From Anseranas semipalmata (taxonomy: Eukaryota; Chordata; Aves; Anseriformes; Anseranatidae): a stretch of 64,000 nucleotides of DNA. This document shows positions 47,801-55,830 of this stretch, in pieces. Within the stretch, counting starts at the first letter, position 1; each line of letters begins with the position of its first letter. Where the stretch lies: positions 143,011 to 207,010 of the forward strand of contig VXAA01001407.1 in assembly GCA_013399115.1 (NCBI GenBank), read 5' to 3'. Below the pieces are notes generated by a model. It was not told where the DNA came from. It saw nothing but the letters and a program-made list of their open reading frames with translations, and ran no database searches. Made by a program: the position numbers and the translations under genes.

Positions 47801-50800
47801 GCTTTACATAAGCTTTATCTGCTTTTCTTTTACTTAATCTTACAAGATCTTGGGTTGTTTAAAAGGTATGTTTCTAATAAATGTGTTTATGCATGTTCTG
47901 TTCATGTCTCTAAGCTCTGCCTGAAAATCAACAGGCCTGGTCAGAGCTGTATATCACTCTGGAAATGTAGATACAACTCTGTTTTGTTATCTGCTTCAGG
48001 TGTCCAGAAGGGAAGGAAATTGTGCAGAATTGCAATGCTACAATGGACCTAGGATGTGGCTTACCTGATCAAGGTCTGGTGCACAAATATTACTTGGCTT
48101 GGCCTGTTGGGTGTATGAATTCTGGCTAATAACACAGAAGCAGCCTTTAAAAAAACAGTGGCTTGAACGAACTGTTGTAGCATACTTAGGAGCTTCTGTA
48201 TATGAGTCTGGGAATAACTTGATAGAGACAAGTTCTCAAAGGGACGAACCATCTTCACCACAAGCAAAAGAACACCTTGGTGAAAAGCTACACCTATTGC
48301 CAGGGCTTTCAAAGTTGCAATGCTGACACTGTTGAACGTTACGACCAGTACAAACATTTAATGTTTAGCATGTTTGGGAACCTGTGCATAGTGTGACTTT
48401 CTCTTCTGCTGGTGGATAGCTTCTCCCAGAAGAGAGATGGAAGGAATGGGCCCTACCAACACTATAGCACCTGAATCTGCCATCTTTTGAATGTTTTCCA
48501 CTTCTTAAACATTTCTTTTGAAAGCCTTGTAGAACTTGTATTGCAGCTCTGTACAGAATCCCCCACTGCTACTGGGATAATGATGTGCAATGCAAACCAG
48601 TACTTGGATTCAGGTCAGCTGATAGCCCCAGTGCCTTTTCTAGGACAAGCTAGCTGGGTCCTTATACTAGTGCGGAGCTTAGGTTGTTCTGTAGGGTGGC
48701 AGGGAAGACTTGCACTTCAAAACATCTTGTTTGGGGACTGCTTCAATGCTTCAAGCACTAATTTTATTCCTTTTCCTTTGCAGGAAGCACATCTCTAATT
48801 TGGATTACCGTAATTATTATTCTGGTCGTTGTTGGTGTGTTGGTGTTCTGTATAATTAGAAAGCTGAGATGTAATAAAGGTAACTCTGATTACTACCCAT
48901 AAACTTTCCAGAACTAGGCAGAGCATGCACTAAGGCTATCCTTTTGGTGTTACCTTACAGGGGACCTGTGTAATAAATAAGCTCCAACGTATTTAGCCTG
49001 TGATTCAGTTAAGCAATTTGAGTAAAATGGAGACCAGTTCAGTAAATAAAATGCATAAACTTTAACTGCACAGATGCCTTAGCCTCAAAGATTAGCATAG
49101 GGTCCTTAAAAGGAATTCCCTCACCTACTTGCATTGTATTGGCAAAGAGTGAGAAAAACCTGTGCATGAGCTCAGAGGTATGGGGCAAGAAGTAGCAACT
49201 AATTAGATCATTGATTTTTCACTCATTATGTTTGGCTGTAGAATTTTTTCTATACATCATTGCCCTTGCATCATTACAGCCTCTTAACATGAATGTTAGG
49301 TTGATCTAAAAACTAGATTAATTCACACAGGACTTCAGTGAAGATGGAAGTATTCTCCTGAGAAATATTTGTTTCCGTTACTGCATATTAAAGTATTTTT
49401 GCAATTAGTTCAGTTAGATGATGATGTTTGAAACATTCCCGAATTTCAAATGTAAACTTTGTTCAAGTCATGACTTACTGCTTATATTGCAGTAAAAACA
49501 ATGTCTGCCTTTTATTTTGTATTGCAATAGCCCATGAGAATGCTAAGAACCATAGGCTGGGGGCGAGTGGTTTCTTTTGAAAGAGGGGCGTCAAGTCCAA
49601 ACTGCATCTTGATGTCTATATTTAACAGTTTGCCTGTGTGAAGGCAGTGCTTCCACTGTTAGTGGAAGCTAAGGGTAGTATTCTTATGAAACTTTGGACA
49701 CTTCAAGGAAACTAAATAGCTTGTATTAGAGCTTTGGTTTGTGTAGAGTGTCTACTATATATAAACTTTGTATGAAATCAGCTATATTTAATTCGCAGCA
49801 ATTCCTAGAAGTTTCTTATATGTTAATCTTATTTTCCAGCCACTTCACCTGACAAAGTAGAGAAAGGCCTGGTAAGTATATAATGGATACAGTGGTTTAT
49901 CTCAAAGCTTTGTGCAACTAAAGCACTACTAATTGTAGCAGTTACACAGCTCTTGATTTTTGTCTTGCTGTAGACATCTGGTAAGATGTGTTCCTGAGAT
50001 GCAACAAGTTCTGATTCATACGGGGCCCAATGCATTCCTTACTTGTATGCATTCACTGGAGTAGGCCTCTCTACTGCTTGCCTTGGAAACATTACAGAGC
50101 CTGTGGCCAGGATGTTTTGAAAGTGGAAAAAATTAGGTTAAGCAACAGCTTTCACTTCAAACTGTTGCCAAGTGATGCCTTGATTCAACTAGTTCTTTGC
50201 TACTTCATGCTTAGATTCCCCAGGGAATGACAGCTATCGCTTCCCTGCGTGCTGATGTTGTATACAAAATGCAAGGAAAGGTAGAACATCGATACATAAG
50301 ATTATTTCTCTTGATCCAGCAGACAAAGTGACTGAGTCTCCTGCCTTTAGATTGACATCTCAAGCTACAGACCAGGACCTTATAGTCTAATGTCTTGATC
50401 ACAGACTGTCCCATAAGACAAGGGGATTGGGGCTCAGAGTATGCCAGTTCAGAAGTACATCCCTGGAAAGGACTTACTGTGGACTTACTGTGCTAAGGCT
50501 GGCTGCTGATGCGTGTTCCACTGTTAAAGCTAGTTTTACCCTGGCCTCCTGTAGTCAGACTGTTTCAGAATCTTACTGTTACACACAGTCTAAAAACAAA
50601 GCCCCTAATATGCTCTAACTTTTGGTCAGCCCTAAAGTGGTCAGGCAGTTGGACTTAATGATCTTTGCAGGTCCCTTCCAACTGTTCTATTACTGCTGGT
50701 CTTGTATTTAGCAAGATAAAGCTAGACTAGCTAAGTACTCTTGTATTTAGCTTCTCTATTTAAAAGTTACACTCCTACCTGTGCAGCATGGCAGGAATGA

Positions 50801-53800
50801 GCTTGATCTTCTGACTCGTGTAGTTAATGATGCATAGTATCAAGCTCTAAAATAACATTTTTATTCAAGATTTAAGAAAAGGATCCAAAGTCTTCTCATA
50901 GTACAGGTAGCACAACCTTCTCCCTGTTACCTTCCCTCACCCAGTGCAAGGACTACTCGCCCTGTGCATGAGCTCTTGTCTAATTTACTAGTAAAACTGT
51001 TCAAGCAATTAAATGCGTTTTAATTGTCACATATTTGAAGACTGAAGGAATGGAGTTGAAAGATCAGTTTAAATCATTACCTTAAACTCTTCTCTTTTTT
51101 TTAAGGTCCATAAGTGTCTCAAATATCTGAATAACCCATTGCGTTTTGTTGGGTTGTCTCTCTTCCCACGCCCTGGCCAGATTCGCAGTGCTTCATATGT
51201 TCGTAGAAGCTGATGAAGGAACATGACAGAAAACCTGGTCAAAGTGGTGTAGCATAGGAATAGGCAGATGTAACATTTTGAATAAACTGTAGCAGAATAA
51301 TATAATCACATGGTGATAATGGTGACACTTAGCTCTGAAATAATAATATTGTCACAAACTTGACTTGCAGTACCTGTGTACTTGGAGTATTTGTGCTACT
51401 GTAACAAAACTTATTTGGAAAGTTGCATTCTGATACAGTCCTGAGACCAGTCATTTTGGCACCAGCACGCTGTCCTTCCAAATAAGTACCAGTGAACTTA
51501 TTCTGTTTAAAAAAAAAAAAAAAAAAAAGTGCTGCTATATTATTTCCTTCCAAAATTGATCAGCTATAAGTTAGCCATGCTGTAAACCTTCAGTCACTAG
51601 GTTACCTATTTAAGAACTATTCTGTATAAGTAGAGCAGCTTTTTTAACCTGTTTACACCTTGAAACAAAGTGGATTCAATAACGATGGTGTACAACTACA
51701 TGTGCTGAGTGGGGTGGTTCTTATCACATCCTTGCCAATGACATGCTGGTGACATGGTAATGTCACATATGGGTCACTGACCTTGTACAAACAGAAATCA
51801 CAGTGGCTTATGTGGGAAATGCACCTTAAACTCAAGTCTCACTGAAGAAACAGACAATACTCGCCCTTACTTTCCACCTTTTAAAAAAAAAAATCTGCCT
51901 AAAACTTTCCACTTCCAACACAAGCTGATATGCTAGATATATCCTGGTCTGCTTCATACTTGTAGTGTTCTTGGTGTGTCACCATCAGCCTGACGCATAG
52001 GCTTATTTAATGTACTGATAATATTGAAAATGATGCTTCCCCTTCTTTATCCCCTCACTAAAGCTATGCAGTGTGCTCTGGTACTCGCTTCGAATGGAGT
52101 CTGTTGTAGGAATCTGAGGAAAAACTAATTCAGCAAATTACAACAAACAAACCCATGCTATTACTTTTACATGGAGCTGATAATGCTCTATCAGCTCAGC
52201 AAAAGCTCTGAGAGCATCAGCCTTCATGCAGTGATAGGCTTGAGGTCACCGTTAGCAGGCTGCTAGGTCAGCTCAGCTCAGGCGCACCAGGGCTACTTAA
52301 TTCCTTCCTGTCTCAGGAGGGGTATGTATCTTCCAAACCCAGAGAGGAGCAAGCTGTAATGCATGCCAGTGAAAACACGGGGAAAATTTTCCTGTATTTG
52401 TTGTGGAGGTGGCTTGTGAGCCTTACCATACAGTCTGGTGGGAGCAGAACAGCCAGCAAGATGAAGGGTTAGGCTCTGAAACTATCTGAAGTCTGTCTGA
52501 AAAGGCTGTGGCTTTTACATATTTTTCACTTTGCCAAATCAGCAGCTCTCCTATTATTTCTTGACATCTAGTGATTTCAAGTATTCTGTTTTCTTCATCT
52601 AAACTGTTCTTGAAGACCTACCTGTGAAATATCTCCTAAAATATGTTATTTTTCTTTACAGGCATCTGAGGGTAGTACTGAAAGCCTCATTTTACCAGAA
52701 GTGAAAATAATTGCAAATAATGCAGACAACCCAGATGGTGAGAACTCTGCTGAGAGTCCAGAGGGCCAAGCACAAACCAGTATTAATTTGGAAGTACAAC
52801 ACCCATCACCAGAGGAAAACAGCGTTGTGCCTTCTGAGAAGGACACCATCCTGCAGAGGAGCTTGAGGTGCTCAATACAAGATTGTTGGAAGAAGATCAC
52901 AGACCCTCCGTTAGCTGCAAAATTTGGCCAGAATCCTGCTTTTCATCAGAATGCCCAGTCTAAAGTATCGAGTAGTAGGAGGCCAGCAAATCATAGGGTA
53001 AGTGAGGCTGAGGGGGAATTCTCGTAATGTTTTCTCTGCTATATGTGTAATTTGAGTTCTTAGCTATTCCTTGAGTAATAGATGCTATTTTCAGGCAGGA
53101 TGATGAGAAAGAGGAGCCTTTGTCTTAAAGATGTAATAGAAAGCATGGGAAGTGATATCTTGGGAAAGCAAACTTCAGTCCATCATTTAATCTGCTGTGC
53201 CTCTCTCATCTTCCTGTTCAGTATTTACACAGAAGCTATTCTTTTGCAATAGCAACACATATGTTGTCTTGTTGCTTCACTTATAAGCTAGTAGCACAGC
53301 TGTTTTCAGCATGCTGTTTTGTTTACTCAAATACTTCCAGCTGTGCTGTGAAATTTGCCCCACCCCATATTGGCATATGCACTGTGAAAGTGAGCTATCG
53401 AGTAGCTCAGGAATAAATTGTAAGTGAATGAAGTATTCTGGTATGCTAGAGGTAATGGTCCAACTTTGTATTACAGGTACAGAAACGAAAATATCAAATA
53501 ATTGTTAAAGATCTCTCTCAAAAAGGTAAGTATTCTATAAATGGTCAGTACTCTGATTTTTTTTTTTCTTGTTGACTTCAGTCTACTTAAGGAATAGTTT
53601 AGGGAGACTAGCAAATATTGCTTAAATATATAAGACTCTCAGATGACTATAAAATGCACTGAAACAGGATTATTACTGTATTTAAGAAAAGTTGTAATCA
53701 CTGTGATGGTGGATTGTTCTACATGGCCATGAAAGCATGGCTTTTCTGGGAGTGTAATGCAGTCATGTTTTTAAGAATAAGCACGGTATAGAACTTGTTT

Positions 53801-54631
53801 GCATGTTTTAAACAAGTCTGTGTTGCAGCAGTGGGATTCTGCTTTAAGGACTGAGGTGTAGGTCAGAACAGGAAGTCCTTCCATCAAATATCTGCTACGC
53901 GGAAGACCGCATCAAAGCCCCATATGTCTGCTAGTAACTAGTACGTTGATGTGTTGGATGTCCAAGTGACAGGCTTTGCTAATGCTGGTCTTGGCATGGC
54001 AAACCTATACTGATAGCATGGTGAGGTGGTTAAAGCCTACTGTTGAGTAGCCCTATTAAGAGTAAGCAAAAACATGCAGTCCCAAAATTCACCTTTACTG
54101 AATGGCATTTTGTCTTAAGAGATTACTTTTGAGATATGTAGACCGGTACCTTTAGCTTCTTGAGATAAATAGAAAACCTATTTGTCCTGCTGCTTCTTAG
54201 GTACCAAACCTAGCCTTGCTGCTACTGTTTGGTCTTTGCATGTATTTGTTAAAATAATTGGAAAATGTGTATATTAGCTGTGGGGGGGGAATCATATTTT
54301 AGAACCTAAACTGATATGATTTTTTTATTTTCCAGAACTGAGAGAGAGCTTTTGGGCTTTTATAAAGGAAGTACCAGTGAAAAAATGGAGGCAGTTTATG
54401 AGAACTCATCTGAAGGAAAATGATATTGATAAAATTATTTATGACTGGCCTAATGACAGAGATGAACAATGTTATCAGATGCTTCTCATCTGGAAAAACA
54501 CACTGGGAGAGAAACAATCTATTATTAAGTTACTGGATGAGTTAAGGGATATAGATACCAAGGCTTATGATAATGTAGCGAACACTTTAAAAAGTAATAA
54601 CATTATAAGTAAACTAGAAGCTACAGATTAA
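44862..54631 (+). CDS. TNFRSF23: TNF receptor superfamily death receptor (TNFRSF23/26-like, TRAIL-receptor group), 10 coding exons, first partly in gap
   Basis: Exons 2-10 (45992-46085, 46948-47079, 47281-47392, 48000-48073, 48784-48879, 49840-49871, 52662-52997, 53477-53525, 54336-54631) join in frame to 406 residues plus stop. Exon 1 starts at ATG 44,862 and runs into the gap. Seen, in order: a hydrophobic signal start, three cysteine-rich repeats, an N-glycosylation sequon NAT, one transmembrane helix followed by basic residues, a polar 120-residue linker, and a death domain with the conserved W-x-x-F helix. Known: death receptors bind TNF-family ligands and recruit FADD or TRADD through the death domain. 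The three-repeat layout and location between OSBPL5 and CARS1 match mouse Tnfrsf22/23/26, but those decoys lack the death domain. The family is certain; the exact member name rests on synteny. Confidence 0.85.
44898..45019. other. Assembly gap, 122 N
   Basis: A run of N inside the CpG island. It hides the rest of exon 1 and probably its donor. Confidence 1.
45020..45991 (+). other. TNFRSF23: TNFRSF intron 1 (3' part)
   Basis: GC-rich to about 45,430, then ordinary sequence. No exon recognised; the extent of exon 1 past the gap is unknown. It ends TTTGCTGTAG. Confidence 0.7.
45992..46085 (+). CDS. TNFRSF23: TNFRSF exon 2: start of first cysteine-rich repeat
   Basis: Acceptor TTGCTGTAG, donor GCAG|GTAAGA, 94 nt, phase 0 to 1. 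The frame giving EDCREEEYLHKGRCCVLCPA is chosen because it puts cysteines in TNFR spacing and matches the downstream phase. Confidence 0.9.
46086..46947 (+). other. TNFRSF23: TNFRSF intron 2
   Basis: Non-coding. It contains a T run at about 46,351-46,363 and a TTTTC-rich tract at 46,568-46,604. A minus-strand 234-codon frame overlapping exon 2 and this intron is taken as chance. Confidence 0.75.
46568..46604. repeat. T-rich / (TTTTC)n low-complexity tract
   Basis: T-rich run with interspersed C and G in intron 2. Confidence 0.85.
46948..47079 (+). CDS. TNFRSF23: TNFRSF exon 3: repeats 1-2
   Basis: Acceptor CTTCCACAG, donor GATG|GTACCA, 132 nt, phase 1. It encodes GTYVAQHCSAPHLRGRCVPC, then EGEGYTAHANGLDECLLC, the classical TNFR CRD2 opening. 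Confidence 0.94.
47281..47392 (+). CDS. TNFRSF23: TNFRSF exon 4: repeats 2-3
   Basis: Acceptor TTATTTTTAG, donor AAAAC|GTAAGT, 112 nt, phase 1 to 2. It encodes TCTLTRDTECQCKQGYFC and EGCEICQRC. Confidence 0.94.
47393..47999 (+). other. TNFRSF23: TNFRSF intron 4
   Basis: Non-coding, AT-rich. Nothing recognised. Confidence 0.8.
48000..48073 (+). CDS. TNFRSF23: TNFRSF exon 5: end of third repeat
   Basis: Acceptor CTGCTTCAG, 74 nt, phase 2 to 1. It encodes CPEGKEIVQNCNATMDLGC with the sequon NAT. The donor CAAG|GTCTGG is weak (CTGG instead of AAGT), yet it is the only one keeping the frame to the membrane exon. Confidence 0.88.
48074..48783 (+). other. TNFRSF23: TNFRSF intron 5, weak donor
   Basis: It begins GTCTGG. 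Read-through from exon 5 stays open for about 18 codons and then stops (TAA at 48,128-48,130), which would end the protein before the membrane segment. Confidence 0.75.
48784..48879 (+). CDS. TNFRSF23: TNFRSF exon 6: transmembrane segment
   Basis: Acceptor CCTTTGCAG, donor AAAG|GTAACT, 96 nt, phase 1. It encodes about 23 hydrophobic residues (LIWITVIIILVVVGVLVF) followed by the basic stop-transfer IRKLR. Confidence 0.94.
48880..49839 (+). other. TNFRSF23: TNFRSF intron 6
   Basis: Non-coding. Nothing recognised. Confidence 0.8.
49840..49871 (+). CDS. TNFRSF23: TNFRSF exon 7: juxtamembrane mini-exon
   Basis: Acceptor TTTTCCAG, donor CTG|GTAAGT, only 32 nt, phase 1 to 0. It encodes ATSPDKVEKGL. 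Too short for ORF-length criteria, but it is required to restore phase between exons 6 and 8. Confidence 0.88.
50645..50692 (+). mobile_element. CR1-type LINE, short 3' tail fragment
   Basis: GTTGGACTTAATGATCTTTG, then GGTCCCTTCCAACTGTTCTA matches the CR1 3' end consensus. Only the tail is present, as is usual in bird genomes. Confidence 0.85.
51106..51213 (+). CDS. TNFRSF23: Candidate alternative terminal exon of the TNFRSF gene (no death domain)
   Basis: A pyrimidine tract (CTCTTCTCTTTTTTTT) ends AAG at 51,105. The following 35 codons are open in the phase required by exon 7 (phase 0) and end TGA at 51,211-51,213, with AATAAA at 51,281-51,286. A second AG at 51,179-51,180 would give a 10-codon version in the same frame. 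There is no independent support, and the AAG acceptor is less favoured than CAG or TAG. This is inference. Confidence 0.25.
   Translation, partial: VHKCLKYLNNPLRFVGLSLFPRPGQIRSASYVRRS
51509..51528. repeat. Poly(A) run, 20 bases
   Basis: Uninterrupted A run about 220 bases after the AATAAA at 51,281. It could be a slippage repeat or an old retroposon tail; no body is identifiable. Confidence 0.9.
52662..52997 (+). CDS. TNFRSF23: TNFRSF exon 8: cytoplasmic linker
   Basis: Acceptor TTTCTTTACAG, donor AGG|GTAAGT, 112 codons, phase 0. It is polar, Glu/Ser/Asn/Pro-rich and probably disordered. No motif recognised beyond its position between membrane and death domain. Confidence 0.88.
52998..53476 (+). 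other. TNFRSF23: TNFRSF intron 8
   Basis: Non-coding. Nothing recognised. Confidence 0.8.
53477..53525 (+). CDS. TNFRSF23: TNFRSF exon 9: mini-exon before death domain
   Basis: Acceptor TATTACAG, donor AAAG|GTAAGT, 49 nt, phase 0 to 1. It encodes VQKRKYQIIVKDLSQK, a basic lead-in to the death domain. Confidence 0.88.
53526..54335 (+). other. TNFRSF23: TNFRSF intron 9
   Basis: Non-coding. Nothing recognised. Confidence 0.8.
54336..54631 (+). CDS. TNFRSF23: TNFRSF exon 10: death domain and stop
   Basis: Acceptor TTTTCCAG, phase 1, stop TAA 54,629-54,631. It encodes about 90 residues of six-helix death-domain type: KKWRQFMRTHLKENDIDKI then a LIWKNTLGEKQSIIKLLDEL segment, resembling Fas/TRAIL-receptor domains. 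No frameshift or premature stop. Confidence 0.93.
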
Positions 54632-55105
54632 CATTTTCAATGAACTTCAAAAATGCTCCTGTACATATATATGTCTACAAACTTCCTATAAATAAGGATG
54701 TCACAAACTGCTAGAAGTGGCAGTGTGGACGTGGTGCCCTCACCTTCATGTAGGGAGGCGGAAGCGATTTAACACAGTCGGTGCTTAATCGTGACACGGG
54801 CTCCGGTTGCGACGTTCACTACAGTCTTTTTTGAGTTGTACAGTATGAAACTCAAGCACTGGATGGCAAGTTGGGATCAAGGAGCTTCAGTTTGCCTTTC
54901 TTTCATGATGCTGTGAGGAAGGACGCTTCCTTTGTGTGCTGTACGGACCCGGGCACTCTTTGAGAACAGAGAGCCTGCTGTTGTATTTGAGAGAACTGCA
55001 TTGTTTTTGTTTACGAAATGATCGCATTTTGTTTGTGGTGAGAGCACGCGGTATGCAAAGAACTGTTCTGTTCAAAGTACGGTAATAAAAGCTCAGTAAA
55101 GGCAA
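54632..55105 (+). other. TNFRSF23: TNFRSF 3' untranslated region
   Basis: Non-coding from the stop to about 20 bases past the AATAAA at 55,084-55,089. The end is inferred from the hexamer. Confidence 0.7.
55084..55089 (+). terminator. TNFRSF23: Poly(A) signal AATAAA of the TNFRSF gene
   Basis: Canonical hexamer 453 bases after the stop. It lies within about 30 bases of the start of the CARS1 CpG-rich block. Confidence 0.75.
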
Positions 55106-55109
55106 AAGC

Positions 55110-55830
55110 TGGGGCTGACTCTTGGATGGCCTTGGCCGAGGCTCGCTTTTGGGCGCTCACGGGTTGCCTCAGCCGGGGCCCGCTCGCGTGGTGAAGGCCG
55201 GGGGTAAAACGGCGGCTCCTGAGGTGAGCCCGGCCGCGCGACGACCGCCCAACGGCACCCCGCGAGGCGGGAAGGCGGGAAGCCGCTGTGGGCNNNNNNN
55301 NNNNNNNNNNNNNNNNNNNNNNNNNNNNNNNNNNNNNNNNNNNNNNNNNNNNNNNNNNNNNNNNNNNNNNNNNNNNNNNNNNNNNNNNNNNNNNNNNNNN
55401 NNNNNNNNNNNNNNNNNNNNNNNNNNNNNNNNNNNNNNNNNNNNNNNNNNNNNNNNNNNNNNNNNNNNNNNNNNNNNNNNNNNNNNNNNNNNNNNNNNNN
55501 NNNNNNNNNNNNNNNNNNNNNNNNNNNNNNNNNNNNNNNNNNNNNNNNNNNNNNNNNNNNNNNNNNNNNNNNNNNNNNNNNNNNNNNNNNNNNNNNNNNN
55601 NNNNNNNNNNNNNNNNNNNNNNNNNNNNNNNNNNNNNNNNNNNNNNCGCACCTGCGGTGCGTTGCGGGGCTCGCCGCCGCCGTCCCCGCCGCCCCAAGCC
55701 CCTGAGGTGCGAGTACCACCGCGAGCCGCCCTCAGCCTCCGCCTCACAAAACGCTGAGGTTTGGGAGCAGCTGTTCGCCAGCCGGGTGGGTTCGAGGAGA
55801 TGTTTTCGTGGCTACCAGCCAGCTTAGTCA
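55110..55830 (+). promoter_or_regulatory. CARS1: CpG-island promoter of CARS1 with hidden first exon
   Basis: CpG-dense sequence on both sides of the gap. It is the only island between the TNFRSF 3' end and the CARS1 exon at 60,773, so it is the likely CARS1 promoter and first coding exon. No start codon in a fitting context is visible outside the N run. Confidence 0.7.
55294..55646. other. Assembly gap, 353 N
   Basis: A run of N inside the CARS1 CpG island, probably hiding the first exon and start codon. Confidence 1.

Larger units (their letters stand above)
49872..52661 (+). other. TNFRSF23: TNFRSF intron 7, with CR1 tail and possible alternative terminal exon
   Basis: The largest intron of this gene. 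It holds a CR1 3' tail (50,645-50,692), a candidate alternative last exon (51,106-51,213) with AATAAA at 51,281, and a 20-A run (51,509-51,528). Confidence 0.75.

Noticed and set aside
51509..51528. Poly(A) run as evidence of a processed pseudogene
   Set aside because: No retroposed coding body or target-site duplication is visible.
55011..55827. Several 180-230 codon frames on both strands across the 353-N gap
   Set aside because: Most codons are unknown bases; frames are artefacts of the gap and GC-rich flanks.
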